5,739 bases of DNA from an uncultured Lachnospiraceae bacterium (GTDB taxonomy: Bacteria > Bacillota_A > Clostridia > Lachnospirales > Lachnospiraceae). The translations under genes and the position numbers were made by a program. Shown here piece by piece: positions 1 through 5,705 of this stretch; the stretch's first letter is position 1, and each line of letters begins with the position of its first letter. Where the stretch lies: assembly GCA_910585855.1 (NCBI GenBank), contig CAJUGZ010000273.1, forward strand, positions 1-5,739, written 5' to 3'. Under the pieces are notes generated by a model. It searched no databases and was not told the DNA's origin. It worked only from the letters and a program-made list of their open reading frames with translations.

Positions 1-16
1 TCCATGCAGGGTATGC

Positions 17-39
17 AAAAAAAGGGGCGTGTTTAGCCC
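17..39 (-). terminator. Probable intrinsic terminator at the end of the operon and RNA
   Basis: Read on the minus strand, GGGC (39-36) pairs with GCCC (28-25) around a 7-base loop. After one C comes a run of seven T's (23-17). The stem is short but all G-C. It would end the candidate RNA and possibly the whole operon, as no other convincing terminator follows the trhP stop at 257. Confidence 0.55.
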
Positions 40-158
40 GTATGAAAGAGAAGCCGCTTTATTACATCAGCTCACATCCTTTCCGTATGCCCGCTCCATT
101 TCAGCTGCCATAAGGGCGAATTGCGCCCCGGTCTGTCTGGTTGGATGTACTGTCATGC

Positions 159-175
159 AGAAGTTTAGAACTTCT
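159..175. repeat. Perfect 6-bp inverted repeat with 5-base spacer
   Basis: AGAAGT and ACTTCT flank a 5-base loop, forming a hairpin in RNA from either strand. On the minus strand no T-run follows, so it is not a terminator there; it more likely forms one helix of the candidate non-coding RNA. On the plus strand only a loose TACTTTTT follows, which is weak support for a terminator. Confidence 0.5.
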
Positions 176-256
176 TACTTTTTGGAAACCGGAACAGCAG
201 GATGCCTGTGGGGTTCGCATCTGGCGTCCTCCCAGGAACTACTAAACTATTCCAAA

Positions 257-1483
257 TCACCCTTCTTTTCGCCGCAATACCCAAAATTCTTCCAACTCAC
301 ATCCAAAATCCACAAAAATAATCTGCCTTGCATGAGGACAACTTTCCATTTCCTCTCCATTTTCATCCCAAATTCCCCTAACCGTTACCAAAAGATTCTC
401 CCCATCCGGCTTCATCACCTCAATCTCTTCCCCCACCCAAAACTTATTTTTCTGTTCTAACCGATACCGCCCATCAGCATCCCGCTCTCCAATCAATCCA
501 AGATAAGTATACTCTTTCTGATAGGTACTACTATCATAAATCTGTGCCTCCTGATCCGGCTTTCCAAAAAAGAACCCCGTAGTAAACCGCCGATTCGTAC
601 ACTTCGCAATCTCCGCCCGATAAAAAGACAATCGCTCCCGATAAACCTCAACCCCTTTCCAATAATCTTCCATAGCCAGACGATATGTCCGTGCCACAAC
701 CGCAACATAAAGCGCAGTCTTCATCCGCCCTTCAATCTTAAAACTATCAATCCCGCACTCCATCAACTCAGGAATATGCTCAATCATACAAAGATCCTTT
801 GAATTAAAAATATAAGTCCCCCGATCATTTTCCAAAACCGGCATATACTCTCCCGGTCTGGTTTCTTCCACCAAGGCATACTTCCACCGGCAAGGATGAG
901 TACAAGCTCCCTGATTCGCATCTCTTCCCGTCAAAAAATTACTTAACAGACACCTCCCGGAATAAGAAATACACATCGCCCCATGAACAAAAGTTTCGAT
1001 TTCCAACTCATCCGGTATCCGTTCCCTTATTTCCTGTATCTCCAAAAGAGAAAGCTCCCTGGCTGAAACCACCCGCTTTGCCCCCTGCCGATACCAAAAC
1101 AAATACGTCCCATAATTTGTATTATTCGCCTGTGTACTAATATGAATCTCTATCTCAGGCACAACTTCCCGAGCCATCATAAAAACAGCAGGATCCGAAA
1201 TAATCAAAGCATCCGGGCAAATCTCCTTTAACTCCTTCAAATATTCCAAAATTCCGTCCAAATCCCGATTATGAGCCAAAATATTAACCGTCACATAGAC
1301 CCGAACCTGATGTGCATGAGCAAATGCAATCCCTTCCCGCATCTCCTGCAAAGAAAAATTTTTTGCATTTGCCCGAAGCCCAAATACCTCTCCGCCGATA
1401 TAAACTGCATCCGCTCCATAGATAACCGCTACCTTCAAAACCTCAAGACTACTAGCCGGCACTAACAATTCCGTTTTTCTCAT
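257..1483 (-). CDS. trhP: U32 family protein, probable tRNA U34 hydroxylase TrhP
   Basis: This 408-residue protein is labelled a U32 peptidase in many genomes, but the family's better-known roles are RNA or quinone hydroxylation. It has the N-terminal TIM-barrel core starting ELLVPASS, the exact U32 signature at residues 163-181 (ETF to CLLS), and four cysteines (171, 178, 194, 198) suited to an iron-sulfur cluster. A C-terminal beta-barrel region (about 325-408) resembles the U32 C-terminal domain. TrhP uses prephenate-dependent chemistry to hydroxylate tRNA U34. The trmR-like gene directly upstream (55-base gap) takes the hydroxylated product. In Bacillus subtilis the matching genes follow yrrM, with two paralogues yrrN and yrrO; only one is visible here, closer in size to yrrO. 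The ATG has GAGG 7 bases upstream. RlhA-like 23S rRNA hydroxylation is the main alternative. Confidence 0.84.
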   Translation of the reverse strand: MRKTELLVPASSLEVLKVAVIYGADAVYIGGEVFGLRANAKNFSLQEMREGIAFAHAHQVRVYVTVNILAHNRDLDGILEYLKELKEICPDALIISDPAVFMMAREVVPEIEIHISTQANNTNYGTYLFWYRQGAKRVVSARELSLLEIQEIRERIPDELEIETFVHGAMCISYSGRCLLSNFLTGRDANQGACTHPCRWKYALVEETRPGEYMPVLENDRGTYIFNSKDLCMIEHIPELMECGIDSFKIEGRMKTALYVAVVARTYRLAMEDYWKGVEVYRERLSFYRAEIAKCTNRRFTTGFFFGKPDQEAQIYDSSTYQKEYTYLGLIGERDADGRYRLEQKNKFWVGEEIEVMKPDGENLLVTVRGIWDENGEEMESCPHARQIIFVDFGCELEEFWVLRRKEG

Positions 1484-1490
1484 CTATATT

Positions 1491-1494
1491 CCTC
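1491..1494 (-). promoter_or_regulatory. Ribosome binding site for trhP
   Basis: GAGG lies 7 bases before the trhP ATG at 1483, near the end of the 55-base gap that follows trmR. That gap is the longest within the operon. It holds no convincing promoter or terminator, only a weak 4-bp GGAC/GTCC pairing. Confidence 0.6.
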
Positions 1495-1538
1495 ATTTCC
1501 GTTAAATTAGGACTTACCTTCGGATTCCGGCGTCCCCC

Positions 1539-2180
1539 TTAACACCTAATACTTACCGTTATCCCATCTCCAATCGGTAAAATCGATGTTTCCAAATCCT
1601 CCCGATGTGTCAGCTCATACAAATAAGCCCTCATTCGTGTATGAATCGTTCGATTTCTGCGTGCAACACAATAACGGGACTCAATAATCTCTCCCTCCTG
1701 AAGCACATTATCAGAAATCAAAACTCCGCCCAAAGAAAGAAGCCGCATCACCAAAGGAAGAAAATGGATATACTGCCCTTTTGCTGCATCCATAAAAATC
1801 AAATCATACGTTCCTTCCAGATGCTCTAATACCTCCATTGCATCTCCCTCTAACAAAGTAATTACATCTTCTTTCCCTGCCAAACGAAAATTCTCCTGTG
1901 CAATCGGTATCCTTTTTTCATACTTCTCAATCGTCGTAATCTGGCATCCCTGCGGCATGACTTCACTCATCAAAAGTGCCGAATATCCAACTGCCGTTCC
2001 TACTTCCAAAATCTGCTTCGGCTGCTTTAAACGGACAAAAACCTTCAAAAGATGCTCCGCTTCCTGCCGAATAATCGGTATCCCCTGTGCAACCGCCTGT
2101 CTGCGAAGCTGATTTAAAAATTCACTATTCCCTCTGTCAAGAGAATTGATATATGCAGCAATCCGCTCTTCCACCTTCAT
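1539..2180 (-). CDS. trmR: Family-3 O-methyltransferase, probable tRNA 5-hydroxyuridine methyltransferase TrmR
   Basis: This complete 213-residue SAM-dependent methyltransferase belongs to the catechol-type (family 3) group. The SAM-binding glycine motif is EVGTAVGYSALL (59-70), Glu85 in TIEKYEKR should bind the ribose, and GDA is at 112-114. Asp131 in MDAAKGQY, Asp157 and Asn158 (SDN) match the metal-binding site. Bacillus subtilis TrmR (YrrM) methylates 5-hydroxyuridine at tRNA position 34 to give 5-methoxyuridine. The following U32 gene likely makes the hydroxyuridine, so the pathway assignment is supported by both homology and context. Its ATG is the first possible start, as an in-frame TAG lies two codons upstream. 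The only clear GGAGG is 15 bases away, inside the end of the previous gene, so initiation may depend on translational coupling. A small-molecule O-methyltransferase role is the alternative. Confidence 0.85.
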   Translation of the reverse strand: MKVEERIAAYINSLDRGNSEFLNQLRRQAVAQGIPIIRQEAEHLLKVFVRLKQPKQILEVGTAVGYSALLMSEVMPQGCQITTIEKYEKRIPIAQENFRLAGKEDVITLLEGDAMEVLEHLEGTYDLIFMDAAKGQYIHFLPLVMRLLSLGGVLISDNVLQEGEIIESRYCVARRNRTIHTRMRAYLYELTHREDLETSILPIGDGITVSIRC

Positions 2181-2190
2181 ATTCTATCTA

Positions 2191-2562
2191 TTAATCCTCC
2201 GACTTTTCCGGTTTTCTTGCTATAATCCGAAGCATCTCTTCTGAAGTCATAGCCGTATTTAATGTATACGTTCCTGCATACATCTTTGCCTTATAAAGTT
2301 TCGCCTGAATAAAAAACACATAGGCATTTGAAATCAATCCTTTGCTCTCTAACCGTTTCCCTACATCCAATTCAGAATCGGATTCCTCCACTATTACAAT
2401 CATATCTTTTCCGGGCTGCTGTGAAATAGAAACCGGATGAAACACCTGCATCCCAAACGCATATGCCTCCTGACTTACCCTGCCCAATATCACCGCCACC
2501 AGCACGGCTATAATCATCTTTAATGAAACCGAGATAACAGCCGCTGCTATCTTCCGAACCAT
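2191..2562 (-). CDS. Short MltG-like membrane protein, N-terminal part only
   Basis: This protein of 123 residues has one N-terminal membrane helix (about 7-27) and an outside domain. That domain resembles the LysM-like region of MltG/YceG: IVIVEESDSELDVGKRLES (55-73), a KGLI segment (74-77), and AGTYTLNTAMTSEEMLRII (96-114). MltG is an endolytic transglycosylase that releases nascent glycan strands, and full-length members are about 330-380 residues. This one stops after the LysM-like part, so the catalytic domain with its essential Glu is absent and hydrolytic activity is unlikely. The gene ends at a normal TAA and the next gene begins 10 bases later, so it is probably a naturally short form, not recent decay. 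The ATG is preferred because AAGGGTGG lies 8 bases upstream and the membrane helix follows at once. An in-frame TTG 78 bases earlier has no ribosome site and would overlap the previous gene. Confidence 0.78.
   Translation of the reverse strand: MVRKIAAAVISVSLKMIIAVLVAVILGRVSQEAYAFGMQVFHPVSISQQPGKDMIVIVEESDSELDVGKRLESKGLISNAYVFFIQAKLYKAKMYAGTYTLNTAMTSEEMLRIIARKPEKSED
2196..2200 (-). promoter_or_regulatory. Distant Shine-Dalgarno sequence ahead of trmR
   Basis: GGAGG lies 15 bases before the trmR ATG, within the last codons of the MltG-like gene. The spacing is longer than the usual 5 to 10 bases. With a stop-to-start gap of only 10 bases, initiation by ribosomes finishing the upstream gene is plausible. 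Confidence 0.45.
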
Positions 2563-2570
2563 GTACTTTG

Positions 2571-2578
2571 CCACCCTT
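2571..2578 (-). promoter_or_regulatory. Ribosome binding site deciding the MltG-like start
   Basis: AAGGGTGG, an imperfect Shine-Dalgarno sequence, lies 8 bases before the ATG at 2562. The alternative in-frame TTG at 2640 has no purine-rich site before it. Confidence 0.55.
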
Positions 2579-2614
2579 CTGTATATTCCGCATACGCCAT
2601 ACCCAAACACAAAA

Positions 2615-2959
2615 TCAGAAAAATTCCACTCCCAAATCAATCGAATTATAAATCATACCATTGACCTGCTGCAAAAGCCGACAGAGATCCAATTCATGCT
2701 GTAAGAAATCATTGACCCGTCCGTCCTGCCGAAGCCGTTCAAACTCTGCCTCTGCTTCCTCCAATCTCTGTCTTTGTTCCTGATGATTGTTTCCGTTCTG
2801 CAAGATAAATGTTATTTTCCGAAGCTCATTTACTCTTTTGTAAAGCTCCGGATCTTCTCTTAAAATCTGTATATATTTTTGATGGTTTTGGTATTCCTCA
2901 CTATTTAAAATTGCCTCTCTTAATTCGATCGCCTTGTTCTCAATGCCTCTATCCATCAT
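2615..2959 (-). CDS. YlbF/YmcA family helical protein
   Basis: This all-helical protein of 114 residues resembles the YlbF/YmcA family. It contains helices over REAILNSEEYQNHQ (14-27), the charged stretch DPELYKRVNELRK (36-48), and LEEAEAEFERLRQDGRVNDFLQ (66-87), which is typical of the family and likely to form a coiled coil. In Bacillus subtilis, YlbF, YmcA and YaaT form the Y-complex, which assists RNase Y in mRNA maturation and affects competence, sporulation and biofilm formation. Placement directly after RNase J suggests a role in RNA decay, but that is inference from position. The first of two adjacent ATG codons is preferred because GGGAGG lies 8 bases upstream, against 11 for the second. 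I cannot tell which paralogue it matches, so no symbol is given. Confidence 0.86.
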   Translation of the reverse strand: MMDRGIENKAIELREAILNSEEYQNHQKYIQILREDPELYKRVNELRKITFILQNGNNHQEQRQRLEEAEAEFERLRQDGRVNDFLQHELDLCRLLQQVNGMIYNSIDLGVEFF

Positions 2960-2967
2960 ATTCTGCC

Positions 2968-2973
2968 CCTCCC
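2968..2973 (-). promoter_or_regulatory. Ribosome binding site for the YlbF-family gene
   Basis: GGGAGG lies 8 bases before the first of two adjacent ATG codons (2959 and 2956). The spacing favours the first. The site is in the 23-base gap after the RNase J stop. Confidence 0.65.
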
Positions 2974-2982
2974 TTTAAGCTT

Positions 2983-4650
2983 CTATTCTACTTCCATAAT
3001 AATCGGTAGAATAATGGGATTGCGTTTCATTCTCCTCCATAAAAAATCATTTAAACTCTCTTTAATAATATTTTTAATCTTTCCCCAGTCTGAAACATTT
3101 CTTCTCAGACAGTCCTCTACTGCATCCATTACAATTTTATGAGCTTCTTCCATTAAGTCTTCCGATTCCCTGACATAAACAAATCCACGAGATACAATAT
3201 CCGGTCCTGCAAGTAACTGATTACTGTATTTTTCTAATGTCAGTACTACAATTATAATACCATTTTCCGATAGGTTTTGTCTATCCCGAAGTACAATATT
3301 TCCGACATCCCCAACTCCAAGCCCATCTACAAAGATTCCTCCGGTCTGTACACGACCTGTAATTCCGCCACGGTCATCCCCTAACTCTAATACATCTCCA
3401 TTCATTAAAATAAAAATATTTTCCTTTGGAATCCCAAGACTATTCACAATCTCTGCCTGTTCTTTTAAATGCCGAAACTCCCCATGTACCGGAATCGCAT
3501 ATTTTGGACGCACCAGCGAATAAATCAGCTTAATTTCCTCCTGACAGGCATGTCCTGATACATGAGTATCCTGAAAAATCACTTTTGCCCCCTTCATCGA
3601 CAGTTCATTAATTACTTTGGAAACCGCCTTTTCATTGCCCGGAATCGGTGTAGAACTTAAAATCACCACATCATTTGGCTTAATTGTCACCTTTTTATGA
3701 ATCGAAGACGCCATTCTTGAAAGTGCCGCCATCGACTCTCCCTGACTTCCTGTTGTAATCAAAACCAACTGTTCATCTGAGTAATTCTTCATATTTTCAA
3801 TATCAATCAATACATCCTCTGGAATATTGATATAGCCCAGTTCACTTGCCGTTCCAATTACATTGACCATACTGCGCCCTTCAATTACCACTTTTCTTCC
3901 GTATTTATCCGCAGAATTTACAATCTGCTGCACCCGATCTACATTGGAAGCAAACGTTGCCACAATAATCCGATTTGCAGTATGTTCTGCAAAAATATTG
4001 TCAAACGTTCTTCCAACGGTACGCTCTGACATTGTAAACCCGGGTCGTATCGCATTGGTACTGTCACACATCAGTGCCAGCACACCCTTTTTTCCAATCT
4101 CTCCAAACCGCTGCAGATCAATCATATCCCCAAATACCGGCGTATAATCCACTTTAAAATCCCCTGTATGAATCAAAATCCCTGCCGGTGTATAAATCGC
4201 CAATGCAGCCGCATCTGCAATACTATGATTAGTACGGATAAATTCAATCCGAAAACAGCCTAAATTAATGGACTGCCCATGTTTTACTACTTTCCGCTTA
4301 GTATTTTTCATCAAATTATGTTCTTTTAATTTATGTTCAATCAGCCCCATTGTCAGTTTGGTGGCATAGATTGGCACACAAATTTCCTTCAGTACATACG
4401 GCAGCGCACCAATATGATCCTCATGCCCATGTGTAATCACAAACCCTTTTACCTTTGCCGCATGTTCTCTTAAATAGGTGATATCTGGAATCACCAGATC
4501 AATTCCCAGCATATCATCACTTGGAAAAGACATTCCACAATCCACAACAATAATACTGTCCTCAAATTCGATCACAGTCATATTCATTCCGATTGCTTCT
4601 AATCCTCCCAGTGGAATGATTTTCACTCTTGAATTGTTTTCATTTTTCAA
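2983..4650 (-). CDS. rnj: Ribonuclease J
   Basis: RNase J is a metallo-beta-lactamase/beta-CASP enzyme that degrades and matures RNA as a 5'-to-3' exonuclease and endonuclease. At 555 residues it is the family's usual length. The metal-binding motif HGHEDH is at 74-79, followed by the His142 region (NHSIADA), HTGDFK (161-166, with Asp164) and a final metal ligand, His389, in PVHGE. The beta-CASP part carries ATFASNVDRVQQ (231-242) and DTHVSGHACQEE (361-372), which binds the RNA 5' phosphate in known structures. The C-terminal domain ends with the helix region DCLRRNVSDW onward and the RRMKRNPIILPIIMEVE tail. The start is TTG with AGGAGG 8 bases upstream. An in-frame TAG two codons before it excludes a longer form, and the next ATG (codon 22) would cut into the first strand. 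Whether it corresponds to RnjA or RnjB is undecided. A YlbF-family gene follows after 23 bases. Confidence 0.97.
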   Translation of the reverse strand: MKNENNSRVKIIPLGGLEAIGMNMTVIEFEDSIIVVDCGMSFPSDDMLGIDLVIPDITYLREHAAKVKGFVITHGHEDHIGALPYVLKEICVPIYATKLTMGLIEHKLKEHNLMKNTKRKVVKHGQSINLGCFRIEFIRTNHSIADAAALAIYTPAGILIHTGDFKVDYTPVFGDMIDLQRFGEIGKKGVLALMCDSTNAIRPGFTMSERTVGRTFDNIFAEHTANRIIVATFASNVDRVQQIVNSADKYGRKVVIEGRSMVNVIGTASELGYINIPEDVLIDIENMKNYSDEQLVLITTGSQGESMAALSRMASSIHKKVTIKPNDVVILSSTPIPGNEKAVSKVINELSMKGAKVIFQDTHVSGHACQEEIKLIYSLVRPKYAIPVHGEFRHLKEQAEIVNSLGIPKENIFILMNGDVLELGDDRGGITGRVQTGGIFVDGLGVGDVGNIVLRDRQNLSENGIIIVVLTLEKYSNQLLAGPDIVSRGFVYVRESEDLMEEAHKIVMDAVEDCLRRNVSDWGKIKNIIKESLNDFLWRRMKRNPIILPIIMEVE

Positions 4651-4658
4651 ACACTACA

Positions 4659-4664
4659 CCTCCT
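4659..4664 (-). promoter_or_regulatory. Strong ribosome binding site for the TTG start of RNase J
   Basis: A consensus AGGAGG lies 8 bases before the TTG at 4650. With the in-frame TAG just upstream of the TTG, it fixes the start. A full-strength site may compensate for the weaker TTG codon. Confidence 0.8.
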
Positions 4665-4668
4665 GCAC

Positions 4669-4938
4669 TTATTCCTCTTCAATCTCGACATCCTCTAAAA
4701 GTTCGGAAAATATCGCTGTTACAGCTTTCCTCTCTATCTCATCCTCTACCATTCTATAATCCGCCTCTGTATCAGACTCTTCTGATAGATCCTTTAAAAT
4801 ATAAGCCTCTGCTTCTTCCTCTTCTTCTGAAGCTTCTGTTACCAATAAATAGTTTTTCCCATGAAATCTGGTTTCTTCAATTACATAAAATTTCGTTTCT
4901 TCCCCCGTTTCCGGTATCTGAAATACTATTTTTTCCAA
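4669..4938 (-). CDS. DUF1292 family acidic protein (YrzB-like)
   Basis: This soluble protein of 89 residues is very rich in Glu and Asp, with an acidic run around residues 37-45 and an acidic C-terminus. Its pattern matches DUF1292: a short beta-rich N-terminus with EETKFYVIEET, then GKNYLLV (27-33), AYILKD (45-50) and a C-terminal helix with VTAIFSELL. No function is established for the family. It is commonly found beside ruvX and ireB in Bacillota, as here. The start is TTG: no in-frame ATG occurs before codon 62, and GGAG lies 7 bases upstream, so a TTG start is well supported. It lies 16 bases after ruvX and 18 bases before the RNase J gene, which suggests cotranscription. There is no signal peptide or membrane segment. 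Family membership is confident; function is unknown. Confidence 0.88.
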   Translation of the reverse strand: MEKIVFQIPETGEETKFYVIEETRFHGKNYLLVTEASEEEEEAEAYILKDLSEESDTEADYRMVEDEIERKAVTAIFSELLEDVEIEEE

Positions 4939-4945
4939 ATCTTTT

Positions 4946-4949
4946 CTCC
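4946..4949 (-). promoter_or_regulatory. Ribosome binding site supporting the TTG start of the DUF1292 gene
   Basis: GGAG lies 7 bases before the TTG at 4938, within the 16-base gap after ruvX. The next in-frame ATG is codon 62, so this site and spacing decide in favour of the TTG. Confidence 0.7.
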
Positions 4950-4954
4950 GTTTC

Positions 4955-5386
4955 TTATACCTCTTTTTTTATTGCATCCAAATATTCCTGCAGAATCAAT
5001 ACTGCCGCCAACATATCTACATATTTTTTTCTGTCTTCTCTCTTTTTGATTCCGACCTCATCCATCCATTCATCAGCGGCGACCGTAGTTAAACGTTCGT
5101 CCCACAATATCACTTCTAATCCTGTTCTTTTCTCCAACAACTCTTTAAACACCAAAGTCTTTTCGCAGCGGACTCCCTCCGTATCATTCATATGAATCGG
5201 ATAGCCCAATACGATTTTCTCTACTTCATATTCTTTTATCAATGCTTCCAAACGAGCCAGCGTCTGTCTATGCTTGTCTTCCCTCTCTCTGCGTACAATC
5301 TCTACACCCTGCGCAGTAAGTAAAAGAGCGTCACTTACAGCAACGCCAACTGTTTTAGAACCATAATCAAGGCCCATTATTCTCAT
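4955..5386 (-). CDS. ruvX: RuvX/YqgF family RNase H-fold putative nuclease
   Basis: This complete 143-residue protein has the usual size of the YqgF/RuvX family, an RNase H-like fold. The three acidic positions expected for metal binding are visible: Asp7 in the opening GLDYGSKTVGVAVSD strand, Glu97 in WDERLTT, and Asp124 in KYVDMLAAVLIL. The second family motif is present as GYPIHMNDTEG (61-71), with Asp where many homologues have Gly. Family members are called Holliday junction resolvases by similarity. The Escherichia coli protein is linked to processing the 5' end of pre-16S rRNA, and that role fits the RNA-related neighbours here. The ATG start has GGAGA 4 bases upstream and AGAGGA 11 bases upstream. 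The DUF1292 gene follows after 16 bases. Identity is secure; the exact substrate is not shown by the sequence. Confidence 0.94.
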   Translation of the reverse strand: MRIMGLDYGSKTVGVAVSDALLLTAQGVEIVRREREDKHRQTLARLEALIKEYEVEKIVLGYPIHMNDTEGVRCEKTLVFKELLEKRTGLEVILWDERLTTVAADEWMDEVGIKKREDRKKYVDMLAAVLILQEYLDAIKKEV

Positions 5387-5422
5387 ACGTTCTCCAGTCC
5401 TCTTTCAGAATCTGTCAGGATT

Positions 5423-5692
5423 CTACTTGCTCTGCAGCTTGTTCTGAATATAGTACTGTAATGCTTCTTCCAACAATTCATCACGTTCTACTTTCATAAT
5501 CAGACTGCGAGCGCCTTTATGACTTGTGATATAAGTAGGATCTCCAGACATAATATAGCCCACAATCTGGCTTACCGGATCATAGCCTTTTTCTGACAGT
5601 GCTTTATATACACTTTCCAATATGTCACACACTTCCAGTTGTGGTTCCTGTGCCACCTTAAAATATTGTGTATTATTTAAATTACTTTGCAT
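5423..5692 (-). CDS. ireB: IreB family regulatory phosphoprotein (UPF0297)
   Basis: This small cytoplasmic protein of 89 residues matches the IreB/UPF0297 family in length and in its core. Residues 36-54 (GYDPVSQIVGYIMSGDPTY) and the stretch ARSLIMKVERDELLEE (61-76) are family hallmarks. In Enterococcus faecalis, IreB is phosphorylated on N-terminal threonines by the PASTA kinase IreK and tunes cephalosporin tolerance. Here the N-terminus keeps Thr8 in an NNTQYF context, a plausible phosphosite by analogy. An in-frame TTG fifteen bases upstream would give 94 residues. I prefer the ATG because GGGGA sits 8 bases before it, whereas the TTG has only a weak purine run. It is the first gene visible in the operon, and ruvX follows after 36 bases. 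In Bacillota the usual upstream neighbour is alaS, which would lie off the right edge. Family assignment is firm; the role in this organism is inferred. Confidence 0.93.
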   Translation of the reverse strand: MQSNLNNTQYFKVAQEPQLEVCDILESVYKALSEKGYDPVSQIVGYIMSGDPTYITSHKGARSLIMKVERDELLEEALQYYIQNKLQSK

Positions 5693-5700
5693 CTTTATCG

Positions 5701-5705
5701 TCCCC
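5701..5705 (-). promoter_or_regulatory. Ribosome binding site deciding the ireB start
   Basis: GGGGA lies 8 bases before the ATG at 5692. It overlaps the alternative in-frame TTG at 5707-5705, which has only a weak AAGAAG-type site before it. This favours the shorter 89-residue IreB. Confidence 0.65.

Larger units (their letters stand above)
17..240 (-). ncRNA. Candidate structured non-coding RNA downstream of trhP, possibly raiA motif
   Basis: No convincing protein fits positions 1-256, but the minus-strand RNA shows ordered pairing. Hairpins occur at 175-159 (AGAAGT/ACTTCT, 5-base loop) and 129-113 (GGGCG/CGCCC plus a G-U pair, 5-base loop). A longer helix joins 157-143 to 79-65 through CAT/ATG, CAG/CTG and ACATCC/GGATGT, enclosing the second hairpin. 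The end is marked by the hairpin and T-run at 39-17. The size, about 220 nt, and complexity fit a stand-alone regulatory RNA. My leading guess is the raiA-motif RNA, common in Clostridia and linked to sporulation and aggregation. A 6S RNA is the alternative. The family name rests on size, structure and taxon, not on an alignment. The 5' end is uncertain: I found no promoter between the trhP stop and position 240, so it may be cut from the operon transcript. Confidence 0.5.

Noticed and set aside
137..219. Short minus-strand reading frame starting at an ATG near 219
   Set aside because: It ends within the candidate RNA, has no Shine-Dalgarno site at useful spacing, and the sequence is better explained by RNA pairing.
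212..222. GGTTCGCATCT on the plus strand, resembling a tRNA T-loop
   Set aside because: No flanking T-stem pairing, acceptor stem or anticodon arm could be built around it.
29..460. Plus-strand open frame of 143 codons
   Set aside because: Its second half lies antisense to the well-supported trhP 3' end and its first half covers the candidate RNA. The protein is low in recognisable motifs and rich in Ser, Phe and Pro, as expected of an antisense shadow.
1484..1538. Possible terminator or promoter between trmR and trhP
   Set aside because: Only a 4-bp GGAC/GTCC pairing without a T-run, and no paired -35 and -10 boxes, could be found.
2563..2640. Upstream TTG start for the MltG-like gene
   Set aside because: There is no ribosome site, it would overlap the YlbF-family gene by 26 bases, and the extra 26 residues do not look like part of the family.
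4629..5195. Plus-strand open frame of 188 codons
   Set aside because: It is antisense to ruvX, the DUF1292 gene and the RNase J start. The product is a Ser/Leu/Phe-rich string caused by the acidic codons on the other strand.
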